Assembly: GCA_963969395.1 (NCBI GenBank)
Contig: OZ017804.1
Location: forward strand, 6,510,001-6,574,000
Source of the DNA: Pseudoscleropodium purum
Taxonomy: Eukaryota; Streptophyta; Bryopsida; Hypnales; Brachytheciaceae
Reading direction: 5' to 3'
Length of the DNA: 64,000 nucleotides
Of this stretch, positions 53,101-64,000 are shown one piece after another (within the stretch, counting starts at the first letter, position 1; each line of letters starts with the position of its first letter). The position numbers and the translations under genes were made by a program. Under the pieces are notes generated by a model, which saw nothing but the letters and a program-made list of their open reading frames with translations, made no database searches and was not told where the DNA came from.

Positions 53101-55238
53101 TCTTCAAAGCTATCCCATAGTCGAGAACTTGTACCTCTAGAGGCCTCAAGTATCATCTAATGCTTTTGTTTGGAAACATGCTCAATGACACTTGGTGAAT
53201 TTGGAGATCAAAATGTATTGATATAAATCCATCCCTTGAGATAGTAGAGTGTAGTAAAACTTGAGTCATATTCTTTGCTCTTTACATGATATAGATAAAT
53301 AAATAAATAAATCCATGGTACTCCAACTGTCTAGTTTCCCACTCAAGACCATGAATCTATTTTGATTTTTGAGACAAGGATATCATTTTTATTTTATTTC
53401 AAAACAAATGAACATGATTTTCCATTGAAAGGAAAATTAAGCAAATGAATGTACAGAACTTGAAGCCAGTGAGTGGGAACGAGGGTGCTGACTTTCCCTC
53501 AGAAGCAGTTGGAGTGTCCCTTACGCACTCCTAAAAACTCTTCCACGTTTATTTTCATTTCTTCCTACCACAATAAAAAAATAAAAAAAAAGTTCATAAC
53601 TGACAATCCGCCCTCAAAAAGAGAGAAAGAAAATGAAACGCAGAACACATATCAAACGACAGCTGATCGACTCCTTCGATCCGTTACAGAAAGTCAAGCA
53701 CTTTTTTGGTTATGAAACAAAAGAAAAATTTGAAAATTAAATCATTGGAATCATTATTTTCCACGCGACTGAATTAATACAGTATTATATTCAGTACTCG
53801 TTAGCAAATCACATTAAATTTTTGCATAAAACAATAAAACATTCATACTTTCCATGATATTATTTTCACACAACTGATTCAAATTGAGAATCAACTTGGA
53901 CCACGTGCGACTCTATTGGAGACGGAGTTTTCTTATTTTACAGCGGGCCGTTAGAAACCAGATCGATGTTCTACGGATAAAAAATATAAACTTAAACGCC
54001 ATCCTCGGGACTCCCACTCACCAGTCCCGATTAAAGGTGGTCAACTTCTAAAGCGCCGTTGCCCATGTCAAGGCTCCCATTGACAATTGCAGACCTGTGC
54101 ATTATTTGCATTTCCAGCTTCCTGGAAGCTTTGCTCGCTTGCTTGCTCGATCAGTCATTATATGAAGACCATTGAGGTTCATTGGTAATTTGAATTCAAC
54201 AGTTCGATCAAGACTGGGGCACTTCGGCGATCGAGGTTTGTAGAGTCCTAGCTATGCATGCATGATGGAACTGAGCTAGCTTCAATCCTGTGAGTTTTGT
54301 AACTTGCAGGTGAGGGATTCATGTACGACATGTGAAATCTTAGCTAGTATGTTATAGACGAAAATTTTATGTCAAACTAGCTTGAGTTCATTTGCATCGA
54401 TCTGAACTTTGATAAGTAACGCGCGGTTTTCGTAATCGATCGAGCACTGTTCGGGGGAGCATTGGGTTTAGTGAGTATTGTTTTGAGATCGAGTACGTCA
54501 TTTATAGGTGTTAGAAATTTACAGCTCTTAGCAAGTACAAATGCCAGGTTAGTTCATATAGATACATATATATGAAAGATTTCATGGTTAATTGAATCTA
54601 GCGGTTTATTGAATTGTAGGCTAGGGTTGTTTCTTTAATTTTTGCTCTGGCCATGTTTTAAACGTAATTTGTGTCAAACCTGAGTTTGCATCTGAACGTT
54701 TGAGATTCGTTGCAGTTAGAGATTTATAGCAAATAGCTAGTACGAAGTTTGGGTCAGTATTTGTGACCGATTCCGTGATTGAATCTTGTTCCGACTTAAC
54801 GAGAACGTCTTTCTGTACATTACCTGCGGCCTGGCCCATGAGCCAAATTTTGATGCTTTTGTTTTTTTTGTACTTGCGTGGCCATCGATCCAGGAGTCGA
54901 ACATAAACTACAAACGGGAGCAAGACTGCGCTCAAATACTGAGTGATTCAACGCAAGGGCAGTTCAAAACTATGACTGCGTGAGGTGAGATCTATTTCCC
55001 GGCCTGCCATACATCTCTTGCTTCCAATACAAACTAGGTGTCCGAAATCCCAGTATAAGGAGAACACGGCAAAGTTGGCAGTTTCACATTCTTTCAGATG
55101 GCGGAGCAGTGGCTAGTCCTCTTCTTATTTCACCTTCACGAACTTGGAGTTGTCAGAGGCTCTGTGTTGGTGAACGTTCGTGAACGGCGAATCTCATGAC
55201 TTCTGAGTTTCTAGCCTTCCATTAATACCAATCCTCTC

Positions 55239-55480
55239 ATTACTAGTGCAGAAACCTGCACCTCTGTGGATCCTCTTGTCAAGGATTTCACTCTAGCGAC
55301 TTTTCGAATACTTCGTTGAGAATGTCAGACCTCAGTAGAAGCAAGTTCCGTCAATCGATCACTAGTGCCCACCGAAACGTACTTGTCCCTGCCTGTATGA
55401 TCTAGTCAAGGATATTCACTCTAACGACTGTCCTACCACTCCGTTCAGAATCTCAAACCTCGGTAGAAGAAAATCGACGT
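55239..55480 (+). repeat. Tandem promoter/5' UTR repeat of about 119 bp, two units, upstream of PPO copy 2
   Basis: Units start at 55239 (ATTACTAGTGC) and 55358 (ATCACTAGTGC), followed by the partial terminal unit GTGCACAAGACCGATCG. Same repeat as the four-unit array before PPO copy 1. Confidence 0.78.
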
Positions 55481-55522
55481 GCACAAGACCGATCGGAGTC
55501 AAGCTACAGAACTCCAGCTCCG

Positions 55523-57862
55523 ATGGCAACACCAAGAAGCTCATCAATGGCACTCCCAACCATGGCTTTACTTCTCGCTCTCCTCGCCGCCACAACTTTC
55601 CATCCAGCACACTCCAAACCTTTCCCAGCTCCCGATCTCCGCCGCTGTAGCATGGCCTTCAACTCCACCACAGAGAATTGCTGCACTCTCCCCGCAACCA
55701 ACCTCGGCCCCCAGAAGAAATTCTCTTTCCAACCACAACTTCCTCTCCGCGTCCGCCCCGCTGCGCATCTCGTGTCCGACGCTTACATTGCGAAGTACCA
55801 GCGCGCCGTCGAGCTAATGCGCGCGCTTCCGGACACCGACGGCCGCTCCTTCGTCGCCCAATACCGCCTCCACTGCGCTTACTGCAACAACCATCTCTAC
55901 TATGAAGGAAACGAATACCCACTTGAGATTCACCAGGGATGGCTCTTCTTCGTTTGGCACCGACTCTACCTGTACTTCAACGAACGCATCCTCGCGAAGC
56001 TCATCAACGACGACGAGTTCGCGCTTCCGTACTGGAACTGGGATAACCAGGATACGAGTGAGCCCTTACCCAATGTCATCCCGAAAGTATACGCGGGGAA
56101 TGTGAGTTTGTATTCGGATGCGATCAATAAGACGAGCTCTTTGTTTCATCCGCAAAGGAACCCGTGCTCGACAACGCCGGGGAGGATAGCCGAGTTTCAG
56201 AATATTTTGGGACCATGTAATCCGCAGGATTTGGACGAGGTGAGGAAGCAGAATGGGAGGTTGCTGTGGACGCAGATGGAGTCTGCGGGGGTGACACCGT
56301 TGACGATGCATGGGATGCCGTATCGGTATGGCGATTATGGAGCTGTGGGGATGGGGACGATGGAGGCGAGGCCGCATGGGCCGGTGCATATTTGGACGAA
56401 CGTGATAACTATGAACAGTAATAAGGATAGTGCAAGTGATCCGATCTTCTTTGCACATCATGCGAATGTGGATCGGTTGTGGGAGCAGTGGAAGGGGATG
56501 CCGGAGGAGAAAGGGAAGTATAGGAAGGATGTTACGGATCCTGATTACTTGGATACGGAGTTTACTTTTTATGATGAGGATGGGGAGCAGGTGACGGTGA
56601 GCGTGAAGCAGGCGCTCGATCTCGGGCTTTTGCGGTAAGAAATGCTAATACTTTTCCCTTGGGAATGATGCGCGTTGGAACCCTAATTTTTCTGAAATGG
56701 AAAGGAATCGTTCTCGGGTTGTTCTTGCGTACAACGAAACCCGAATTTCACGGAAAACTCTAATGAATCCGTTTTCGATTCTTCGTTTGACAATGTTTCC
56801 TAGTGTGGAAGTGTTGGAATACCGTGTTTCAGTAACCTGTTGGTTAGACTTAGTCCCATCTGATTTCACTTCTATATTGAAGAATCTAATTGAACAAGAG
56901 CTCTGAAGAGCTATATTGAATCAGAGCTATAATGAACAAGAGCTCTAATGAATCAGTCTTCGTGTGGACGTGAGGTAGTGCCTTGATTTGTAACCGATTC
57001 AGATTGGAAGGAGATTCTAAACGTGAGACTAAGTCCCATGTCATTTCACTTTGCTTTTCTCAATATCTAACTAAACGAGAGCTCTGAAGTAGGGTGTCCA
57101 TGAAGTTCGAATTCTCTTTATGTGGTGTCAAGGAAAGTGGAACTTGGAGCAAGAGTTGGATACAGCCGAAATGAAAATTCAACTCAGATTCCAAGGCCCA
57201 CTGCTAAGATAATTTCTTCGCGTGTTTGGGATTCGTGTGTTGCAGATTGTGAACGTTCGACTAACTCCCACATGCTCTCCCATTCTTTTAATTTGACAAT
57301 TTCTCTGTGTGTGTTTCGCAGATACAAGTACCAGGACCTCCCCGCCCCCTGGACCAACCAGCCCGCCATCGACCCCAACTGGCCCTTCTGCAACCCCTCT
57401 TCCTCTCCCTCCGACATCGCCGCTCTCACCGCCTCCACCCCTCGTTTCAAGGCCCCTCTCGCCATCAAATCCGGCCCCACGACTTTCAAAATCAAGCGCC
57501 GCCCCAACATGTCCGCTCGTCACGGCGAGGAGATGCTGGAACTTAAGGCCCGATTCAACTGGCGGGCACAGCATTCACAGAACATCTTCCTCTTTCTTCC
57601 AAACTCCACCTACGCCGACACTTCCATCGGATGCAAGGAGTTTCTGGGGAATCTATTCTCGTTTCCGCACGTTGGGCAGAGTCCGGAGTTGAAGCCCGAG
57701 ATCACGTTCCGGATTGGCATTCGGAGGAAACTGGAGCTCATGCAGAGGGCGAATTTGGAGGAACTCGTGTTGACGATGGTGGGGGAGATACCGGCTGGAA
57801 GGGTAGCCGGAGAAGCAGGGTTTGAGCTCACAGGCGCCCGCATTGTGTACTCGAAGCTGTGA
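55523..57862 (+). CDS. PPO: Polyphenol oxidase (catechol oxidase type), secreted, copy 2; 2 exons
   Basis: Exons 55523-56634 and 57322-57862 with a phase-2 GT-AG intron of 687 bp at the same codon as in copy 1. The first in-frame ATG is 55523, giving 550 residues; the ATG at 55547, homologous to the start of copy 1, gives 542 and a cleaner signal peptide. Neither has a purine at -3, so the choice is open. All copper-ligand histidines, the HCAYC thioether cysteine, HGPVH and FFAHHANVDRLW are conserved. About 37 residues differ from copy 1 by my count, clustered in the signal peptide, around IAEFQNILGPCN, TMNSNKD and the C-terminal domain. The flanking DNA is the second copy of the segmental duplication. 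Probably functional; substrate preference cannot be read from the sequence. Confidence 0.95.
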
Positions 57863-57889
57863 TTGATACCTTTGGTTGCAATTGTTCCG

Positions 57890-58690
57890 TGGACATTGAT
57901 GTCATTTCATGGTAACTTAATGGTTTAGGACTTTTTTCGGCCGCAGCAAGAATTGCTGGGGTGGATTGACGTGAGTGTGTTTGCACACTTGGTACCTAGG
58001 ACTGGAGCATCGATCGCGAGAGCTTTTGAGTTCCTTCATTTGAGATGAAAGAATGCTTCGTGTAGTTTCGGTTTGTTTCTGGACAATCTTGATGTATCTG
58101 CAATTCTCTCAAGGAGCTTGCGATCGATCACTCTGTTAGGAGGTGCGACTAGGAAGCGATCAGTCTTAGTGAGCTTACGTGCGCAAGTTCTGTGTTTGTG
58201 GTAATGGTTTTTCACTTTTATTTCATGGTGGTACAGGTAGTTTAGAATTCCTTGGCCCAGCAAGAATTGCTGTGGTGGCTTTCCTGTGAGTGTTTGCACA
58301 CTTGGCAGGAGGTTCATGTCGCTAGGGAGAGCTTCTGAATTTCTTCATTTGAGGTGGAATAAAGTTATGGTTGTTTCATATTAGTTCAATTTGGTTTTGA
58401 ACATGATAATTACCTCTCATGGAGCTAACTATGGCATTCTTGTTTGCACCTATTTGGAATTTGTGGATGTTGATTTCATTTCATAGTAGTGGTTAAGTAT
58501 TCCTTTGACTACAGCGAGAATTGCTGTCGCGGATTGGATGTGAGTGAGTGCACACTTTCTAGGAGTTTCATGACGACTGAGAGATCTGCTGAGTTCTTTC
58601 AATTCATTTGAGGTGAAAAAATCTGTATCCATGCGTATGTTGCTTTCATATAATTTCCATTTGTTTTGGACTTTATTTCTCATAAACTAG
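57890..58690 (+). repeat. 3' tandem repeats downstream of PPO copy 2 (three units)
   Basis: Units at about 57895-58130, 58235-58380 and 58465-58690 share CATTTCATRGTA, AGAATTGCTG, GTGAGTGTGTTTGCACACTT, GAGAGCTTTTGAGTT and TTCATTTGAGRTG. One more unit than after copy 1. Confidence 0.65.
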
Positions 58691-58699
58691 CTCAGTCTT

Positions 58700-60985
58700 C
58701 ATGGAGCTTGCGAGAGCTGTGGTTTGGGAGTGTTCTCACCACTGCAAACCTTGTTGCTTTTCATTCCTTGACATAGTGACAAAACGCAGGGTGAGTGAAA
58801 GAAGTCACAAATGACAAAACGTGGGGCTGATTTTGCTACTAACATTAATTATTTTCAGTGGGAAGAGACATATCTGCGGTTCTCCGGAATGAAAAACAAT
58901 GGGGTTCGCTCTGGTGTCTTAGAGAAGCTGAGTTTGAACTTAAGAAAGCACAAATTGTGCTCTCTTTCTCTTCCTTAGGGATGATAAATGGATAAGAAGA
59001 GGTCTCTAGTCACTTGAGATGAAGAAATTGTTTTGAAGGATTTTCAATATAGGATCAACATTGAGTCATTGGTGTGGCCAACTATGGAATTTGGTAGAGT
59101 ATCCACACCCTTCCTCAAGGTAAATGACACACAAAACTAATTTTAAAGGGCTCAAGCAAGATTCAATTTAGACGGCTAACTTTGTTACCCCACTTTTGCA
59201 CGCAATGGAGGCCCAAGATTGGACATGTGTTGCCCCTTGTCTCCTTTGTAAGAGCATATGCCTTGCAACTAAGAGAAAACTAATTTATGAGTCAGCTATC
59301 TTTGGTTGCATGGTAAATTCTCTTAAATTTAAGCTTCAATGTACAAACTTGTGGCCTTCAATGGTTAAGTGGCTTGGCCAATTTTTGAAGGACTTGTCTA
59401 TTTTTTGATTGTTTTGAGGTCATGGGTGGGGGCCTCTGAATCCTACAAGCCCTGAAATAGACATTCAAACTATAAGTTTGGAGCATGGGTGTCAATGCTC
59501 TTATTATCACAGGTTCCTTGATTAAAATGATCCTAATAAGTTGTTGACACCTAAAATTGTAAGGAACCTAAAAATGATCTCATTTTATTTTTGCCTATTA
59601 GCAAACCAAATTTGCAAGTGAAACAATCAATTTCCTATTTAGAATTTGAGTAGACTATCAAAGTATTTAAAACTTGAATAGACTATTCAAGGGAGTAACT
59701 ATTCATGCATCACTCTTTATTGCTCATAACATTATTGACCAATGTTGGGGGCTACACTTTTCTTCCCTTGAATGAAGGAAGTTCCTAGAAAAATGATTCT
59801 TGAATCAAACTCCGTAATGGCTCTTCATTTAAATTTAATTGGGAACATGGTATCAAGGGAAGAATGATCCTTTTGACATTGGGTATGTGGTAGGAAGGAA
59901 GTATGTAGACTTGCAAATTTACACTTCAAGGTTGAAATTGCCAATCTACTATTTAGAACTTGGATAGATTATCAATAAATTGAATTGTCAATAAAAGTAT
60001 TTTAGTGTCTTTTTTAGCTTCATCATGAAATTTTGGTTGTTGAATGAATGCCCAAACACCCTTTCATTGTCATTTTGCCCAATAAAGAATTCCAAGTAGT
60101 TGATCAGTGCTTCATTATGTGAAGCCTCCCATATCTTAAACATGAAACATATGAGGACATTTTGTATCCTTGGATGACTTCAAAGAGATTTGTAGGATAA
60201 AAAGAATAATTGTCTTTAAACTAATTTTTTTCTAAGAATTTCTTCTCAATTTCTCTTTAGTGAATGGTGTTAAATAGTGAACCTTTTTTACTTTTCTTCA
60301 TAAGAAGATGCCTACTCCATAGATCACCATCTATTGTATCTTGCCATCATGTAATTCTTTATTTTTGATTTATCTAAATTTTATCTAAGCATATGATCTT
60401 TTTCATTTGAGCCAAGCTAATGAAATGAAGCTCATCAAGTTTAAATAATCTCCACTAATCTAATTTTTTGAAAAATCTATAAAATTTGATATTCTATTGC
60501 TATATAAATTGTGGGATGTAAAAGACATTGAACATGAGACTATAACTATGACACCTAAATTGCAAGTCATATCTTTAAAACAAATTTACAATGAATACAC
60601 ACACATAATTTTCTTATGAATATTAAAATAAGTATGATATTTTTAATATTGAATTTAAATATTAAATACAAATTACTTTATATCTTCTATGAATATTTGA
60701 CATCCAAAATTAATTGTTCTACAATTATGTGTCTTGAAAAATTTACTCATATTAAAGCTAGTGGCCATAAAAATTTGAGCATAGAATTATTATTAAAGTT
60801 ATTAAAATATTTAAAATATCAAAATTATTAAAATACTTAAATTATTAAAATTATTAAAATAGAAAAAAAATTATCTTTTTTATATTTAATAAATACTTCT
60901 ATATATAGAATAGATATTTTTAGATAACTTAGATTTATAATATAATTCAATTAATGCAAAAATTTGAATAGTGCAAGACTCTTTT
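58700..60985. other. AT-rich DNA, nothing recognised
   Basis: No supported gene. 60600-60920 is extremely A/T-rich with a degenerate ATTATTAAAAT-type tandem array at about 60785-60860. Confidence 0.45.
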
Positions 60986-60989
60986 ATAC

Positions 60990-61960
60990 TTATTTAATCC
61001 TAGACCACCCAAGAGGACAAAAAGTGTCTTCACATAGTTTTAAGTCCAATTGAAAGTACTATAACTTTTGCATCTAATGTCCGAATTCAATATAACCTAT
61101 TGGAAAAGTTGTACTCTGTCTTCTAGTTTGAGTGGTAAAAATTTTCAAATCAATCCAAGATGAATCAAGTTTCTGTAAGACAATCGAAGTTCACAAGTTC
61201 AATTTGAGTTCACCAAATTGCATTTGACAGCTACAACTTTGAGGGCTTGTATCTACTTTGTCAAATGTTTGTTTTCAATAAAAATTTGTTGGATTATGTT
61301 CCCCTTTTAGTCTAGTTATTGTGGTAAAAGTTTCATGTAAATCCAAGCTTCTTTGAATGTTTGGGAGCAATTCGAAGTTAATAATTTAGACATTTTTGGA
61401 TCACATTGAACTTCAGCAGCTTGTTTCTTCTCCATACAATGATTGTTTCCAATGGGTTTTTTTTTTGTTGAAGTTGCACATATTAGTCTAGTTTGTGTGG
61501 CTAAAATTTCACATCAATACAAGAAGTTATGAGTGATTGAAAAGCATTTTAGTAGAAGGAGGTTTAGGCTCATATGTGTTTTTGGTAACTTTTCTTGCTA
61601 TCTTTTGACATTTCAAAGCCATTTTGCAAACACATTGAGTCAATTGAATGATATTTTTGTCACCAATGTATTTGTATGTTGGTTTTGAATCACTTCATAG
61701 TTTCAAATTTATTCATTTGAGTAGGTTTAGAAATCAAATTTCACCTCCAAATGTGTTGCTAGGAAAATTTCAGCATCTTTTTTCAACATTAAAACCTTGT
61801 AATCTTGGAGTCAAATGACTCCAAATTTGACTTATGTTATCTAGAACATTACTACAATAGTGTACAATTGAGATTTCTATAACTTAGTGACATTAAGATT
61901 TATAGCACTTCAAAAGCGATGATGTTTTTGAACCCAAAACAACCTTGGGCCTTCTAGAGT
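60990..61960 (+). repeat. Dispersed repeat family S, copy 2
   Basis: Uninterrupted partner of 44575-45790. It ends exactly where element F begins at TTAA (61960), so F may have inserted into or beside it. Confidence 0.7.
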
Positions 61961-61963
61961 TAA

Positions 61964-62887
61964 CCCCTAAAGGACCAAACTGCGTTTTTTGGTTGTATAG
62001 AATTTTTGGGCAGGTCATTGTGACCATAAATTTCCATATTTTGGGCTAAAATTGTAATAGAAGGTGTGGACGAGGAATATCTTTCATATGCAACAAATTT
62101 CATGACATTTGGAAATAGGAGTCAAAAGTTATGGCCCAATATATTGTTTGTTTCTCAACTTAGGCAGTCCAGGCAGATCTGAAAAATTCACTTTTTTCAA
62201 AAATAAAAATTTGAAATTGATTTTCTATATTAATATATGTGTAGAAAGCTTTGAATCATTCCATTTCAATCAATGAGTCAAAAATTATGAGGAATTTTAG
62301 TTTGCGAGCAATTATGGATTTTGTACTCTAAAATAAACTTTGAAGTTGTTTATTTCACTCAATTTTCAATATTTATTGAAAAAAATAAAATCATAGGATG
62401 TACATTGTTTATAAAAACATTATAACCATTGGGATTGATATTTTTCAATTCCATAATTAAATTCTTAACAATTTAGTATTTTGAATCATTCTCTATCTCT
62501 TTCTACCTCCTATTTTTTTCCTATATGTTGTACAATTTCAAATGACTTGAAAATTTTCAAGCATGTAAACAACTTGTTTAGAAAAACAAATTAAAAGAAG
62601 CACCACCATTTTGAACATTTTTTCATAGAAAAGTGAGCTTGTAAAGTACAGCTGCCCAGTTTTTCGTAGGGTTAAAATAAAGATTTTTGGCAATTCAAAT
62701 GCTAAAATCTTGCAATCTACTCAGTGGAAAGTTTTGAAATTTTTTCTACGTATTTTCAAATCAGTGCTCTACAAGATCCTATGGTTATATGTGTCAAAAA
62801 AAAAAAATTTCCAAAAAATTGGTACTTGTACAGAAAATGGCATTTTTTGAGCGGTTTCAGGAAAATAGAGTCATGGAACTTTAGGGG
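61964..62887 (+). mobile_element. TTAA/CCC-family element, copy F (924 bp), intact TTAA on both sides
   Basis: TTAA (61960-61963), CCCCTAAAGGACC at the start, ACTTTAGGGG at the end, TTAA (62888-62891). The best-preserved copy for defining termini. Confidence 0.82.
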
Positions 62888-62891
62888 TTAA

Positions 62892-63304
62892 TATTTTGAA
62901 TCATTATCTACTTTTTTCTACTTACTATTTTTTCCTATATATTATACAATTCCAAATAATTTGAAACTTTTTCAACATGTATTTAAAGCTTGTCTAGGAA
63001 AACGAATCCAAAGAAGCACCACCATTTTGGACATTTTTCTACAAAAAAGTGAGCTTGTAAAATGCAACTGCCTTTTTTTTTGTAATTTCAAAAAAATGAT
63101 TTAGGTGAATTTGAATGCTTATATCTTGTAATCCACATTGTGGAAATTTCTAAAATTTTTAGCACATGTTTTGAAGTGAGCATACTACAAGATCCTATGG
63201 TTATATATGTCAAAAAAAGTTTTTTTCAAAAATATGGTACTTATACTAGAAATGGCAGTTTTCAAGCGTTTTGAGGAGAAAACATAGTCGAGGAACTTAA
63301 GGGA
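62892..63304 (+). mobile_element. TTAA/CCC-family element, copy G, 5'-truncated (about 413 bp)
   Basis: Begins inside the family sequence (TATTTTGAATCATT) directly after the right TTAA of copy F and runs to a normal right end, ACTTAAGGGA then TTAA (63305-63308). It gives a one-and-a-half tandem arrangement with F. Confidence 0.7.
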
Positions 63305-63308
63305 TTAA

Positions 63309-64000
63309 ATGAGTGCTAATGTATATAAGGTCTAATTAGTGCAAACATTGAAATGAAAGTTAGATAAATTTTGGATGAAAATTGGATTATAATAAATGAA
63401 TTCGAGATATTAAGAAAATAGTGTAGACCATAGTATATTGATTTTATTTGCTATTAAATAAACAATGATATTAATACAACTCACTAATGCACACAATCTC
63501 TAAAAAGGTACACTTTTTGAATTAATTTGTATTGTTATATGTTGAAAACTTAGAAAAGATTGAATAGTTGAAAGAATCACCATACTACCAAGTTTGAAAT
63601 ATTAGGTTTAGAATCAAATTGAAAAATATTACATAAAACAATGCATTTATGTATTTATTACTCTAAACAAATGACTGTAATATTAAAATAATCATGTAGT
63701 TAAATATCTTTTGTTTCCAAGATAACTAAAAGTAGTTGTATATTAAAGAATTTAAACAAAATTGAATATTTAAAGGAATCACCGAAACTATCACATTTAA
63801 ATATAAGGTTTTCAATCAAATTGAAAAACGTTAATAAAAATACAAATATTATACTTATATTTAAAATCAACGATTACACCCAAAGAAAATGTAAGGATAT
63901 AAAAAAAAATTAAATCATATTTTGAATCTATACTAAAATTACTTGCACCAAGATTGTCAAGCTACAAAACCATCATGGCTACAAAAGGAATGCACTTGCA
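63309..64000. other. AT-rich DNA, nothing recognised
   Basis: Very A/T-rich, no frame or clear repeat. A degenerate internal repeat is suggested by similar phrases (GAATCACC, ATCAAATTGAAAAA) near 63570-63620 and 63775-63830. Confidence 0.4.

Larger units (their letters stand above)
52130..58390. repeat. Segmental duplication, copy 2 (with PPO copy 2)
   Basis: Collinear partner of 24950-35190 in the same orientation. It runs through the places where copy 1 has the elements at 25045, about 26.1-27.4 kb, 27746 and 30645, so it serves as an unoccupied reference. It has its own extra DNA at about 53100-53700, including a poly(A) retroposon-like end (minus strand) near 53390-53440. Confidence 0.85.

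Overview
The window is nuclear DNA of a land plant. Three intron-containing protein genes sit on the + strand in very AT-rich, repeat-laden DNA. A plastid NADPH-thioredoxin reductase C (NTRC) identifies a photosynthetic eukaryote. Two secreted polyphenol oxidases (PPO) with a predicted ER signal peptide instead of a plastid transit peptide recall the PPOs of bryophytes and other non-seed plants. That placement is inference; no species is recognised.

Layout. 1-5.2 kb: NTRC (partial, 5' end unresolved). 5.2-24.9 kb: no convincing gene, but fold-back hairpins, a minisatellite, an hAT-like MITE with a perfect 8-bp target duplication, TTAA-flanked elements and small GC-rich islands. 24.9-35.2 kb: first copy of a segmental duplication carrying PPO copy 1. 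35.5-52 kb: AT-rich DNA with nested transposons and two or three short stretches that could be exon remnants. 52.1-58.4 kb: second, more compact copy of the duplication carrying PPO copy 2. 58.4-64 kb: repeats only.

The two PPO genes are about 93% identical in protein (counted by eye). They share one phase-2 intron at the same place, tandem repeats of about 120 bp in front of the start (four versus two units) and tandem repeats after the stop. Copy 1 lies in a segment enlarged by transposon insertions that are missing from copy 2, which gives a relative clock: duplication first, then insertion.

The most unusual signal is a family of about 920-bp non-coding elements with termini CCCCTAAAG...CTTTAGGGG abutting TTAA. 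Six full-length copies and one partial copy are present, and a 224-bp element has the same architecture. TTAA plus CCC/GGG ends are the hallmark of piggyBac-type transposition, which is not commonly described in land plants. Two long inverted-repeat (hairpin) families are also present.
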